Source of the DNA: Ignavibacteriales bacterium
Lineage (GTDB): Bacteria > Bacteroidota > Ignavibacteria > UBA10030
Length of the DNA stretch: 64,000 bases
Reading direction: 5' to 3'
Assembly: GCA_016193365.1 (NCBI GenBank)
Contig: JACPSI010000073.1
Location: 1 to 64,000, forward strand
The notes beneath the pieces are model-generated. The model saw only the letters and a list, made by a program, of their open reading frames with translations, was not told the DNA's origin and did no database searches. Below, piece after piece: positions 43,149 to 52,540 of the stretch. The translations under genes were made by a program, and so were the position numbers. The stretch's first letter is position 1; the number at the start of each line of letters is the position of its first letter.

Positions 43149-44287
43149 ACATCCTCCAAAGGTTTCAGCGCTAACAGGAGCCGATCTTCTGAGACGACCA
43201 ATAGAGTATTTCTCCATACCAAAGGTGATACCCTGATCCTTCCGGGGGTCGAGTACTCCCACAGAATTTTCCCACTCTGGATATCATAGGCACGAAGGGT
43301 TCTATCAAGCGAACCGACATACACAAGATTGCCAGCAACAAGGGGCGGTGTGTTGATCACGCTTTTCGCAGCGGCGCTCCATGCAAGCTGGCCGTTCTTT
43401 GCATCCAGCGCATAGCACGTACCATCCGATGAACCCACGAAGATGCGTTTCCCGTCCGTCGATGCCGAGCCGTAGATCCTTGATTTTGTATCGAACCTCC
43501 ATACCAGTTCTCCGCTCTCAGTCCCGAGGCAATACACAGAGCCGTCCAGAGATCCAACGACAACCTGCTTCTCAAAGACAATCGGCGTGGCAAACACGCT
43601 TCCGTTGGTCCGAAATTTCCACCGTAGTTTTCCCTCCTGCGCTCCGACTGCGTAGACACCGCCGTCATCAGACCCAAAGAAAAGAATGTTTCCGTCTGAT
43701 GCGGGCGAAGACCGAATCGGCTTTCGGCCGTTATTCCCGTTTGCTTTAAACTGCCAGATTTCGGTTCCATCGTCTACGTTCAAACAAAACACCTTCCCCT
43801 CAAGAGTCGTCACGTACACCCGATCCTTGAAAAGCAGCGGCGAAGATTCGATCGGACCGAGCGCAAGAGACCAGGCGCGGTCGGAACCCTTCAGGGCAAC
43901 AGAGATGAGCGACTGATTCGAGCTTGAGAGCGGGACAATGATACTCGTTCCGTTCCAGACTGGGGTTCCCGCAATCGGAGCATCGAGAGCGACGTATGAT
44001 ATTCGTTTCCCGTCGAGAAAATTCACCAGCTGAATTTCGCCGTTCAACGTTCCGAGCACAATGACGCTATCGCGGACCAGCGGAGACGCCGTAATCCCCG
44101 CGACGGTGTTGTATTGCCATTTTTCAACAAGTGGCGGAAGAACGATTGTAGAACTACGGTTTGTCCGTGCAGGGTCACCTCCGGCAGTGACCCAGTCGTC
44201 CTGGGCAACCCTGAGCGAACGATTTACGCGTAGTCCAGCACAACTTGAGAACAAGAACAGAGCAAGCAGCAGTCTCTTAGATTCCAT
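43145..44287 (-). CDS. PQQ-like (BamB-type) beta-propeller lipoprotein
   Basis: A 380-residue protein with a lipoprotein-like N-terminus (LFLFSSC, Cys16) and seven to eight blades of the PQQ-binding-like repeat: GEIQLVNFLDGKRISY, GKVFCLNVDDGTEIWQF, GGVYAVGAQEGKLRWKF, GSVYCLGTESGELVWRF, GTCYALDAKNGQLAWSA. BamB has this fold and helps the BAM complex. Since the next gene upstream encodes a barrel protein, a role in outer-membrane assembly is plausible but not shown. The lipobox has Phe at -3, which is not ideal. Confidence 0.85.
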   Translation of the reverse strand: MESKRLLLALFLFSSCAGLRVNRSLRVAQDDWVTAGGDPARTNRSSTIVLPPLVEKWQYNTVAGITASPLVRDSVIVLGTLNGEIQLVNFLDGKRISYVALDAPIAGTPVWNGTSIIVPLSSSNQSLISVALKGSDRAWSLALGPIESSPLLFKDRVYVTTLEGKVFCLNVDDGTEIWQFKANGNNGRKPIRSSPASDGNILFFGSDDGGVYAVGAQEGKLRWKFRTNGSVFATPIVFEKQVVVGSLDGSVYCLGTESGELVWRFDTKSRIYGSASTDGKRIFVGSSDGTCYALDAKNGQLAWSAAAKSVINTPPLVAGNLVYVGSLDRTLRAYDIQSGKILWEYSTPGRIRVSPLVWRNTLLVVSEDRLLLALKPLEDV

Positions 44288-44295
44288 GTCTGATA

Positions 44296-47106
44296 CTAGA
44301 AGTCCCAGCCGAAGAAAAACTGATAAAAAAGACCTTGTTGGAATCTGCCAAAATTTTGTTCTATACGTTTTCCGATATCGTACCGCAGAACGAGCACGCC
44401 GCCAAGATTGAGTCGGATGCCACCCCCGACGCTTCCCTTTGTATCCCTGTAGGCTTCATCCCACGCGCCTCCGGCGTCTGCAAAAAGAGCGCCCCGAATG
44501 GAGCCAAAATTAACGCCGCCGAAAGGAAAACGGATTCCCAGCTGGTCAATGAATGGAAAGCGCAATTCCGTGCTTGTGAGCCACAGTTTCTTCCCTCGAA
44601 TTGACCAACGCGGCCAGCCACGCAAATCCCAGCTCCCGCCCATGAAGAATCGCCGAGCTTCTTTGCCCTCGTTATACCAGAGGTGAGCGCGTGAAGCAAG
44701 GGCACTTCGCGTAGATAAACGGAAATAATTTCTGTAGTCGGCAATGATCGAATAGTAGCTGACGTTGGAGTTCTGTACATCGTTCGTGTATGCGAGAGTC
44801 ATTTTCATTCGATTCCCGTCGATGGGCCCGCTGGGGCCCCACAAAGAATTATCCCACACAAACGAAATGCCGTTTGAGACAAGGAGGGCTTTTCGCGGCA
44901 ACAGGTTCGTAAAAATGTCTTTTTCTGAATTACTGACCGTGATGCCGGTTTCGATGCGCTTGAATTTTGAAAGCGGATAACTCAGAACGAAATACCCGCC
45001 GAAGGAACGCTCGAAGTAAAACAGGTTTGGGTCGGTCAGGTCATACCGGTTGCCTGAAAAACGAAACACGCCGTACGAATAATTGGCCCGCTTGCTGAGC
45101 GATATCCTGGAAATGGCGAAGTTGAAGCTCTCAATGAGGTCGGAACTCGATTGCGCCGTGTTAAAAATAAGAAACTCGTACTGGTCGTTACCGAGGATGT
45201 CGCTCATCGCGAGCGTGGCTCCGCCCGATGTGCCAAAAATCGGGTCGGTCGATATCTGGCTCTGCGCAATGTCCAGCGTATAGTCGCCGGCGTATTTGAA
45301 TTGGCCCACGAGCGAAGACCCTTCCAGTTTGCGGTCGCGCCATGCAGGCCGCATGTCTGCAAAATCGAATGCTTTTACGACGTCTGAGGAATCGTAGAGT
45401 GTAGAGATCCCTGGAAGCGAGCGAATTTGGAAGCTGAAATTTTCAAAAGCGGTAAAATAGATATCGTCCGATTCTCCCCAGGAAGGGTCAAAAGCTGCGG
45501 TCGCAAGATTCGTTACTCTTCGCATGCTTCGTTGGGCGGCCGGCGTCCCGTCCATTCGCATCATCCAGATGTTTTGCGCGCCTTCCGCGTCGGACGTAAA
45601 AACCAGGGACTTCCCGTCGCGCGACCATGAAGGAGAATAGTAGTTCTCGTTGCCAAACGTCGCGTAATCAATTCGTGACGATTTCATGTCGTACAAGAAC
45701 AAATTGTACCTGCCCCGCTCGCCGTACGGAGTACGGTCTGAGCTAAACACCAGTATATCGTCCACCGGCGACCATGCAGGGTCGCGATCGTCATAAAAGT
45801 CATTCGTCAGACGAAGCAGAGAACGTGATTCCAGTTCGTAGACGTAGAGGTCGTTGTTGCCGCCTTTATCGATAGACGAAAACGCCACGCGTTTTCCGTT
45901 CGGCGCCCAGCTCGTTGAACCAAGGACGACGAGGTTTTTGAATCGTATCGTCTCCAGAAGATTATCGCTCTTGACATCATAGAGATGCAGGGCGTCATTT
46001 TCGCCGCTTTTGGTGATAAACGCAAGTATCCCGTCCTTCGAAATGCTCAACCTCCCCTGAAACAGGTGAAATGCCTCGAATTCATCCGTGCGCTCACCTT
46101 CCACGACAACTTCGGGCTTTGCTTTTTCTACGCCAAGGTTGAGTCGATACACATTCGTGTAGCCCGTGTGGTTGCCGATGAAATAGATTTCTTTCTTTCC
46201 GTTGTGAGAATAGAAAATCGGCTTTGCGTTGAAACCGACGTCAACAACGCTCGCCGTGACTCTACTCGGCAAATCTTCATCCTTGACGACGGGATAATAG
46301 TTCTTTTTCAGAAAGTAGAGCCATTCCTCGTCAAGCTCCTTGTATCCCTTGCCGATAGTGCTTTTCATGATCTCGTTGAAGCTCGATGACTTCCAGAAAT
46401 TCTCCATGAGAAGCAGGATTTTTTCTTCACCATAACGTTCTGCGATAAACTGCAACACGTGCTGACCTTCCTTGTACATCAGGAAGGATCCATAGATTTT
46501 TTCCATGTCGCTCAGGGGGACCACATAATTGTTGATCGACGCATCCCTCAGAATCATTTCAGCCTGCGTGTCCCATTCTGTCGACCAGAACTCCGCTAAA
46601 CCTTCTGTGAACCACAGAGGCGTGACTCTGTCCAGGGGCGTGCGATGGTCAAGCATGACTCTGTTGATTTTGCTGTGCATAAAAACGTGGACAAGCTCGT
46701 GCCTGATGACGTGCCTGAACTGTGCGGTTGATCCGTCGGAGGGAATGACGACGCGGCCTTTGAGAAATTCGAAGAACCCGCCTACTCCTTCTGGAATAAA
46801 CCCCGGTGTTGTGTTTGTCTGCTGGAAGTGCAGGTGCGAGCTGTAAAAGATGAGCGGAACACGGTGATTGATGTTGTGGTTGAATCTCTGCTCGAGCTGC
46901 TTGTAACCCTCCTCGGCAAAATACGCGCCCCGCTCGGCGAGCTCCTTCATTTCAGGATAATAGTAAATATCAAAATGCTCGGTTTGAAGCGTGTGCCAAT
47001 CGAATTCAGTGTACTGGACTTTATTGCGTCCGAAGTAGTAGAATTGCGCGGGCGCCGAACTCACCAACATCAGGAGGAAGATGATATGGTAGCAAAGAGT
47101 CTTCAA
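44296..47106 (-). CDS. Metallopeptidase (MA clan) - TolB-type propeller - outer-membrane barrel protein
   Basis: A 936-residue exported protein with three parts. After a signal peptide (1-20, ending SSAPA) comes a gluzincin-like domain with zinc motif HELVH (136-140) and the third ligand in FTEGLAEFW (Glu168). A TolB/WD40-like propeller (about 290-580) has repeats such as SWAPNGKRVAFSS, DPAWSPVDDILVFSSD and SPSWSRDGKSLVFTSD. The C-terminus (about 600-936) is a BamA-like barrel ending FYQFFFGWDF. All peptidase residues are intact, so a surface or periplasmic protease tied to its own barrel is likely. Proteins with this layout occur in Bacteroidota and relatives but are poorly studied. Confidence 0.85.
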   Translation of the reverse strand: MKTLCYHIIFLLMLVSSAPAQFYYFGRNKVQYTEFDWHTLQTEHFDIYYYPEMKELAERGAYFAEEGYKQLEQRFNHNINHRVPLIFYSSHLHFQQTNTTPGFIPEGVGGFFEFLKGRVVIPSDGSTAQFRHVIRHELVHVFMHSKINRVMLDHRTPLDRVTPLWFTEGLAEFWSTEWDTQAEMILRDASINNYVVPLSDMEKIYGSFLMYKEGQHVLQFIAERYGEEKILLLMENFWKSSSFNEIMKSTIGKGYKELDEEWLYFLKKNYYPVVKDEDLPSRVTASVVDVGFNAKPIFYSHNGKKEIYFIGNHTGYTNVYRLNLGVEKAKPEVVVEGERTDEFEAFHLFQGRLSISKDGILAFITKSGENDALHLYDVKSDNLLETIRFKNLVVLGSTSWAPNGKRVAFSSIDKGGNNDLYVYELESRSLLRLTNDFYDDRDPAWSPVDDILVFSSDRTPYGERGRYNLFLYDMKSSRIDYATFGNENYYSPSWSRDGKSLVFTSDAEGAQNIWMMRMDGTPAAQRSMRRVTNLATAAFDPSWGESDDIYFTAFENFSFQIRSLPGISTLYDSSDVVKAFDFADMRPAWRDRKLEGSSLVGQFKYAGDYTLDIAQSQISTDPIFGTSGGATLAMSDILGNDQYEFLIFNTAQSSSDLIESFNFAISRISLSKRANYSYGVFRFSGNRYDLTDPNLFYFERSFGGYFVLSYPLSKFKRIETGITVSNSEKDIFTNLLPRKALLVSNGISFVWDNSLWGPSGPIDGNRMKMTLAYTNDVQNSNVSYYSIIADYRNYFRLSTRSALASRAHLWYNEGKEARRFFMGGSWDLRGWPRWSIRGKKLWLTSTELRFPFIDQLGIRFPFGGVNFGSIRGALFADAGGAWDEAYRDTKGSVGGGIRLNLGGVLVLRYDIGKRIEQNFGRFQQGLFYQFFFGWDF

Positions 47107-47114
47107 GACGAAAT

Positions 47115-48164
47115 CTATACTTTTGCCAGCTCGCCTTTCAGAAAGTCAATGACTTTCACCGGCGTAGGATCCTGGTTGTTGAGAATGGCGAGATAGAAGC
47201 TTACCCAGTCGCCAACATGGATCAACGAAAACATTCGCGCAAGGAGCGATATTCCCTCGCTCCACACTTCGGTGACGCTCGAAGTGTATTGAGAAACGAT
47301 ATCCTTTGTGATGTTTTCGCGCATAGCCACGCGTTTGTGCGTTCCTTTGTCTTTCAGGAAGATAACATGCATCTGCCTCATCAAGTCCGCCAGCACTTTC
47401 CAGCCGACGAGCTCGTTATGGTTCATTTCCGGCAGAACGTGGCCGAAACCAAGCTGCTTGGCGTTCTCCGCAATCTGGCCGCGCCATCTGATATTGACGG
47501 CGTCGAGATGTTCATTGGCGGAATAAATAATGGGGAGTTTGCCCTTGAGTTGTTGGGCCAAGTGCAGGGCGGCGTTCTCAGGAGAATCCGGGTCCGACAA
47601 AACCATGCCCTTGCGCTGAAGAAGAGAGATCGTCTCTTTCATATCCTTGTCTTTGGACTTGACGAAGCCAAGCTTTGAAAGAACGACAAGGAGAGGAAAA
47701 AACGAGTACCCGAGGGCTGCGCGCGGTGAGTAGCCAGGCGGAATCTGAATCCACGGTTGTTTATATTTTTTGGCCATTTTTTCCGTTTCTCCCCCTGTGC
47801 TGATGCAGAGAACTTTTGCTTTTCGCTTCACCGCATCCTGATGCGCCGCTATCGTTTCCTCGGTATTGCCGGAATAACTCGAGACGACCACGAGTGTATT
47901 TTTGTCAACAAAATCGGGTGCATAATAGTGCCTGTTAATAATGAAAGGAACGGCCAGCTCATCCGCAAGATAAGAGCGAAGTAAATCACCGCCAATCGCC
48001 GAGCCGCCCAAGCCTGTGAGGACGATATTGCGAACTCCATGTACGTTGAGTTTAACCTTTGCCGCCTTGCCAATTTTTACGCCATCCTCAACCTGCCTGT
48101 GAAAATCGCGAACCCAAACATACATTCCGGATGGATCCGCCCGCTTGATGTCTTCGAGTGTCAT
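47115..48164 (-). CDS. Bifunctional phosphoglucose/phosphomannose isomerase-type SIS protein
   Basis: A 349-residue sugar isomerase-fold protein. VLTGLGGSAIGGDLLRSYL and VVSSYSGNTEETIA are the SIS phosphate-binding loops, CISTGG follows, and the late EMNHNELVGW carries the catalytic Glu and His typical of the bifunctional PGI/PMI group. It interconverts glucose-6-P, fructose-6-P and mannose-6-P. It sits between PTS enzyme I and the large barrel protein with gaps of 43 and 9 bases. Confidence 0.9.
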   Translation of the reverse strand: MTLEDIKRADPSGMYVWVRDFHRQVEDGVKIGKAAKVKLNVHGVRNIVLTGLGGSAIGGDLLRSYLADELAVPFIINRHYYAPDFVDKNTLVVVSSYSGNTEETIAAHQDAVKRKAKVLCISTGGETEKMAKKYKQPWIQIPPGYSPRAALGYSFFPLLVVLSKLGFVKSKDKDMKETISLLQRKGMVLSDPDSPENAALHLAQQLKGKLPIIYSANEHLDAVNIRWRGQIAENAKQLGFGHVLPEMNHNELVGWKVLADLMRQMHVIFLKDKGTHKRVAMRENITKDIVSQYTSSVTEVWSEGISLLARMFSLIHVGDWVSFYLAILNNQDPTPVKVIDFLKGELAKV

Positions 48165-48206
48165 GGTTATTCCTTGATGTGTGGGAGAAGAAACGAAGAA
48201 AGAAAA

Positions 48207-49967
48207 TCATCCCGTCGGTATATCCGGGAACTTCTCTTTCATGATACGCTGTAAATACGATTTTATTTCATCCTCGGTCTGCATCGTCAAGACTTTCTCC
48301 GCAATGTGTTTTGCTTCTGTAAAGTGAACTGACCGAATAATTTTCTTGATCTCAGGCAGAGTCGTCGGCACAACGCTGAATTCGTCAAGGCCGAGCCCTA
48401 AAAGAAGCATCGTCGCTAAAGGATCGCCAGCCATTTCTCCGCACATTCCAACCCACACATCCCCCTTCTTTCCGCGTTCGATAATTCTGCGAAGAAATCT
48501 TACAACTGCAGGATGAAACTCCTGATACAACGAAGAAACGATTTCATTGCTCCTGTCCACTGCGAGCAAATACTGTATCAAATCATTCGTGCCGATGCTT
48601 AAGAAATCAACCTCCTGAGCGAGGTCCTCGGCGATCACAGCCGCTGAAGGAACTTCCACCATAACGCCAACCTTGATATTTTCGTCAAAGAGGATATCCT
48701 TTGCCTTCAGCTGACGTTTCGCTTCTTCAAGGTGCTTCTTTGCGCTCCGGACTTCCTTAATGCTGGAGATCATGGGAAACATCACGGCAACATTCTTTCT
48801 CGTGCTTGCTCTCAGGATTGCCCTGAGCTGGTCGAGAAAGAGATCTTCTTTATCGAGCATGACTCGAATTCCGCGCCATCCCAGAAACGGATTGTTTTCT
48901 GAAATCGTCTGCATCATGAGCTTATCGCCCCCGATGTCAAACGTTCTAATGATCACTTGTTTCGGATGCAGAGCTTCGGCAAGGATTTTGTATTGGTAAA
49001 CCTGTTCCTGCTCGGTGGGAAAAACTTCTTTCCCGAGAAGTAACACTTCCGACCGGTAGAGCCCTACGCCGTCAGCTCCCTGCATTTTGACAAACTCCAG
49101 TTCCTCCTGAAGTTCAATGTTTGCTGCGAGCTGGACCCTGTGCCCGTCAAGCGTTTCAGCCGGAAGCTCGCGGAGGACGGAAAGCCGATCCTCGAAATCC
49201 TTGTACTCTTTCTGCTTGCGCTCATACTTGTGGACGGTCCCTTCGGTAGGGTTGATAATCACCATCCCGCTGTAACCGTCCAGAATCATCGTATCGCCCT
49301 CATGGGCTTTTCCGGCCACATGCGGCAATCCCACGACCGTTGGAATCTGCATGGCGCGGGCAAGAAGGACGCTGTGCGATGTCGAACCTCCGATCTCCGT
49401 GGCGAAGGCAAGGACTTCATTACGGCTCAGGATCAGCGTATCTGCGGCAGAGAGATTAGGCGCCACAACGATATTCGCCCCTTCGAATTTCGAGACCAAT
49501 CGTTGTTCCTGCAAATTACGCAGGATTCTGTTCCGGACGTCTTCAAGGTCGTTAGCCCGTTCACGCGTGTACTCGTCTTTTGCCGCAATCATGAGCCGGT
49601 GGTACTTGCCGATCTCGTCCTGAACGACAAACTCTGCGTTCTTTTTTTCCTTTCGTACACGCTCGAATACAGTGCCAAAGATAATTGCGTCATCCAGAAT
49701 GAGGAGCTGCGCCTCAAGAATCTTCGCTTGATTGTTGCCGAGCTTTTTTTCGGCGAAGTCGTAGATTTTTCTGAGTTCTTTTTTGGAACGGGCGATGGAT
49801 TGCTCGAGACGCGAGATTTCCTTTTCGACTTCATTCCCCACTAGTGTACGCTCCTCTACAATCGGCTCGTGTTTTCGAAAAAGATACACGGGCCCTTTGG
49901 CAATTCCCGGCGAGGCAGGGATTCCTTTGAGCGTGATCTCTGGTCTTTTTGGCTCAGTCATAAGCAT
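48207..49967 (-). CDS. ptsI: PTS phosphoenolpyruvate-protein phosphotransferase (enzyme I)
   Basis: Takes phosphate from PEP and passes it to HPr. The 586-residue protein contains the HPr-binding helical domain, the phosphohistidine H198 in IGGSTSHSVLLARAMQIPTV, and the C-terminal PEP-binding barrel with GVGLYRSEVLLL, VIIRTFDIGGDKL and the catalytic Cys in WVGMCGEMAGD. All key residues are intact. HPr lies 27 bases upstream. No enzyme II gene is visible in the window. An alternative start two codons later (49961) is possible. Confidence 0.96.
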   Translation of the reverse strand: MLMTEPKRPEITLKGIPASPGIAKGPVYLFRKHEPIVEERTLVGNEVEKEISRLEQSIARSKKELRKIYDFAEKKLGNNQAKILEAQLLILDDAIIFGTVFERVRKEKKNAEFVVQDEIGKYHRLMIAAKDEYTRERANDLEDVRNRILRNLQEQRLVSKFEGANIVVAPNLSAADTLILSRNEVLAFATEIGGSTSHSVLLARAMQIPTVVGLPHVAGKAHEGDTMILDGYSGMVIINPTEGTVHKYERKQKEYKDFEDRLSVLRELPAETLDGHRVQLAANIELQEELEFVKMQGADGVGLYRSEVLLLGKEVFPTEQEQVYQYKILAEALHPKQVIIRTFDIGGDKLMMQTISENNPFLGWRGIRVMLDKEDLFLDQLRAILRASTRKNVAVMFPMISSIKEVRSAKKHLEEAKRQLKAKDILFDENIKVGVMVEVPSAAVIAEDLAQEVDFLSIGTNDLIQYLLAVDRSNEIVSSLYQEFHPAVVRFLRRIIERGKKGDVWVGMCGEMAGDPLATMLLLGLGLDEFSVVPTTLPEIKKIIRSVHFTEAKHIAEKVLTMQTEDEIKSYLQRIMKEKFPDIPTG

Positions 49968-49994
49968 GTGCCGGATTGAATTCGCGGTTCGAAT

Positions 49995-50264
49995 CTATAT
50001 TTCCTCGTCGAAACCGCGTTGGAACAAATCAACCATGGATTTCGAAGCTTGTTCTTCGTCCTCGCCGGTAAATCGGAGCAACATCCTGGACCCTTGTTCT
50101 GCTGCAAGCGTCATGACGCCGATGATGCTCTTTCCATTGATTTCAATGCCATCTTTCTCGATGTAAAAATCGGATTTGTATTTTGCGGCGAGCTTCACGA
50201 TGGAGGCTGCGGGCCTGGTGTGAAGCCCCATCTTATTTCGGATCGTTACTTCGCGTTCGACCAT
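49995..50264 (-). CDS. ptsH: PTS phosphocarrier protein HPr
   Basis: An 89-residue HPr with the active-site H15 in MGLHTRPAAS and a serine at position 46 in INGKSIIGVMTLAA. That Ser is the regulatory site phosphorylated by HPr kinase in other bacteria, so both catalytic and regulatory phosphorylation look possible. It lies 12 bases after the prenyl synthase gene and 27 before ptsI. Confidence 0.96.
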   Translation of the reverse strand: MVEREVTIRNKMGLHTRPAASIVKLAAKYKSDFYIEKDGIEINGKSIIGVMTLAAEQGSRMLLRFTGEDEEQASKSMVDLFQRGFDEEI

Positions 50265-50275
50265 GCACGAGGCTT

Positions 50276-51253
50276 CTAATGAGTCCTGTGCATGAGCATA
50301 TCAGCCAACCAGGAAAGCATCTCGCGTGCATCGGATGGGTGAAGCTGTTGAAGCTGAGCTTTGGCGTCCGCAATATCGCTTTTCACCTGCGACCGTGCAG
50401 CTTCAAGTGCACCGGTTCGCTCATAGATTCTTCGGAACTCCGCAATCCGCTTCTTTGATACTCCACCATTCCTCATGAAGCTCAGCAAGATGGATTTGTC
50501 TTTTCCTTTTGCCCGCTTCAAAGCTTCCAGCAGCAGAAATGTCTTCTTCCCTTCGACCAGGTCTCCTCCGATGGTTTTTCCCAACTTTCTTTCGTCGGCG
50601 ATGATATCGAGGAGGTCATCCTGAACCTGGAAAGCTCTTCCCACGCACTCGCCATACGACCGCAAGGCGCGAAGTTCCTGATCTCCCGCGTTCCCGATCA
50701 ACCCGCCAACCTGCGAGGACACAGCCACCATGGCTGCGGTTTTTTTCCCTATCATTGTTAGATAATCTTCGACCGCAACCCGACTCCTCGTCTCAAATTC
50801 TTTGTCAAAAGCTTGCCCCTCGCATACCACCACCACACCTTCCGTGAAGGTTTTGCTGATTTCCTGTATGCGCGAGGAGTTGGTTCTCAGCAATGCGCGG
50901 TAGGCGAGTGCAAGAAGGGCATCTCCCGCGAGGATAGCAACGTTGGTATCCCACTTCTTGTGGACTGTAGCTCTTCCACGACGCGAACTGGCATGATCCA
51001 TGATATCGTCGTGCACGAGAGTGAAGTTGTGTAGAATCTCAACAGCGACTCCTGCATGAATAGCTTCGCTTACACTTCCACCAACTGCTTCACAGGAGAG
51101 GAGTACAAGGAGAGGTCGAATCCTTTTTCCGCCGCCATCGAGAACGTATTTAGCTGGCTGGTACAGACTTCTGGGACTCGTTTCTTCGATGAATCGATTC
51201 AGGTACTCATCGACTTTTGTTTTGTATTCGATGTATCGTTGATTGAAATCCAT
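50276..51253 (-). CDS. Polyprenyl diphosphate synthase (farnesyl/geranylgeranyl type)
   Basis: Lengthens allylic diphosphates with isopentenyl diphosphate. The 325-residue protein has GGGKRIRPLL, the first Asp-rich motif DDIMD (82-86) without the two-residue insertion of typical bacterial FPP synthase, RRGRATVHKKW, and the second motif QVQDDLLD. Phe77 lies five residues before the first motif, a position that limits chain length in type I GGPP synthases, so a C15-C20 product is likelier than a long chain. It follows type 2 IPP isomerase after about 50 bases, giving an isoprenoid pair. Confidence 0.92.
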   Translation of the reverse strand: MDFNQRYIEYKTKVDEYLNRFIEETSPRSLYQPAKYVLDGGGKRIRPLLVLLSCEAVGGSVSEAIHAGVAVEILHNFTLVHDDIMDHASSRRGRATVHKKWDTNVAILAGDALLALAYRALLRTNSSRIQEISKTFTEGVVVVCEGQAFDKEFETRSRVAVEDYLTMIGKKTAAMVAVSSQVGGLIGNAGDQELRALRSYGECVGRAFQVQDDLLDIIADERKLGKTIGGDLVEGKKTFLLLEALKRAKGKDKSILLSFMRNGGVSKKRIAEFRRIYERTGALEAARSQVKSDIADAKAQLQQLHPSDAREMLSWLADMLMHRTH

Positions 51254-51306
51254 GATTTGCCTGCGAATGAAGGCTTGGTAAATCTACGCTTTCGATTCTT
51301 GTTTCG

Positions 51307-52398
51307 TCATTGTGCTTTCAATACCAGTTGCCGTTGTTGTAATTCTGAAACGGTTCTTGACCCTGTGAGAAACATTGCCCCCTTCACTTGCATCATCCAG
51401 GTATCGATTTTTTGGATAAGCCCCTTCCTTCCGCCCGACTCAAGCGCTTTCAGCATAGGCCGCGCAGCGCCCACGAGGTCTGCTCCAAAGGCTATGGACT
51501 TTGCTACATCAAGCCCTCCGTGAATTCCTCCCGAGGAAATAACTGTGAGTCCCTGTGTTTCGGACTTGAGGCTGCAGACCTGCCGTAACGCATCCACAGT
51601 GGGAATTCCCCAGTCCCAAAAGGCCGAGGTAAAGGATTCCTCTGAAAACTTTCCGTTTTTCTGTGTAGCTCTCGACGGCCTTCCGTTTTCATTCTTTCGC
51701 CTTATGATCTCCACACCGGCCCAGCTCGTCCCGCCTGCGCCCGCCACGTCAATGATTCGCACGCCGACATTGAGAAGTCGTTTTGCAACGTCCCTTGAGA
51801 TTCCCGCTCCGATTTCCTTTACAAGAATCGGAATGTTCAACTGCCTGACCAGCAGCTCAATGCCTGACAGCACTCCATGAAAATCCGGGGAACCTTCAGG
51901 TTGAAGGAACTCCTGAAGAGGATTCAAATGAACGGCAAATCCGTCCGCATGAATAAGTTCGGCGAGTTTCTGAACTTTCGAAGCATCCTTCAGTTTCGCC
52001 ACCTCGGCGGCGCCAATGTTCCCAAACACGGGAATATTTTTTGCTACTTCGCGCACAACGCTGAACGACCGATGATACGTGGAATCTTCCATAGCCTGGC
52101 GCTGGCTGCCCACCCCCATCGCCAGCCGTTTCTCGGCGCACACTTCAGCAAGTTGGCGGTTGATCCTCTGAGCGTCCTTGTAACCCCCTGTCATGCTGGA
52201 CACAATAAGAGGGAAAGACAGCTCTTTGCCTAAAAAGCTGACGGTAGTATCGATGTCGGAAAAATTGAGCTCGGGAAGGGCGTTGTGGAGGAACTCGAAG
52301 CGCTCAAACCCCGATGTTTTTGTGCGGAATGAAACATCCTTCGAAAGCGTAATTTCGACGTGTTGCTGTTTTCGCGAGGATGTCCGTGTGTTTTTCAT
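51307..52398 (-). CDS. fni: Isopentenyl-diphosphate delta-isomerase, type 2
   Basis: FMN- and NADPH-dependent interconversion of IPP and DMAPP. The 363 residues match the type 2 family: LPELNFSDIDTTVSFLG, LIVSSMTGG, MGVGSQRQAME, FAVHLNPLQEFLQPEG, VKEIGAGIS, GAGGTSWAGVE and the glycine-rich phosphate site SSGGIHGGLDVAKSIAFGAD. It is first in the long minus-strand run, directly upstream of the prenyl synthase that uses its product. Confidence 0.95.
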   Translation of the reverse strand: MKNTRTSSRKQQHVEITLSKDVSFRTKTSGFERFEFLHNALPELNFSDIDTTVSFLGKELSFPLIVSSMTGGYKDAQRINRQLAEVCAEKRLAMGVGSQRQAMEDSTYHRSFSVVREVAKNIPVFGNIGAAEVAKLKDASKVQKLAELIHADGFAVHLNPLQEFLQPEGSPDFHGVLSGIELLVRQLNIPILVKEIGAGISRDVAKRLLNVGVRIIDVAGAGGTSWAGVEIIRRKNENGRPSRATQKNGKFSEESFTSAFWDWGIPTVDALRQVCSLKSETQGLTVISSGGIHGGLDVAKSIAFGADLVGAARPMLKALESGGRKGLIQKIDTWMMQVKGAMFLTGSRTVSELQQRQLVLKAQ

Positions 52399-52414
52399 AA
52401 TTCATGGAGTTTGC

Positions 52415-52420
52415 ATTATA
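52415..52420 (-). promoter_or_regulatory. Possible -10 box for the fni-led gene run
   Basis: A perfect TATAAT occurs on the minus strand 17 bases before the fni start codon. No good -35 is found at 16-18 bases, and the leader would be only about ten bases. Low confidence. Confidence 0.3.
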
Positions 52421-52483
52421 ATACAGAAATGAGTAGGGAAAGGCAAGAAAGCGATTGAGACCTTTTTACCCGAAACCAGACTG

Positions 52484-52509
52484 AAGATACGGTTTGATTT
52501 TCGTATCTT
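52484..52509. promoter_or_regulatory. 8-base inverted repeat upstream of the YchF-like gene
   Basis: AAGATACG (52484-52491) and CGTATCTT (52502-52509) are perfect arms around a 10-base loop, ending 31 bases before the start codon. It could be an operator or a leader hairpin; no T-run follows. Confidence 0.4.
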
Positions 52510-52540
52510 GGGTAGCCATCTATCCAATGAAAGCACGTTT

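Noticed and set aside
49975-49994. A GGTTCGAATC-like string that recalls a tRNA T-arm
   Set aside because: No acceptor stem, anticodon arm or D-arm can be built around it in the short gap between ptsH and ptsI.
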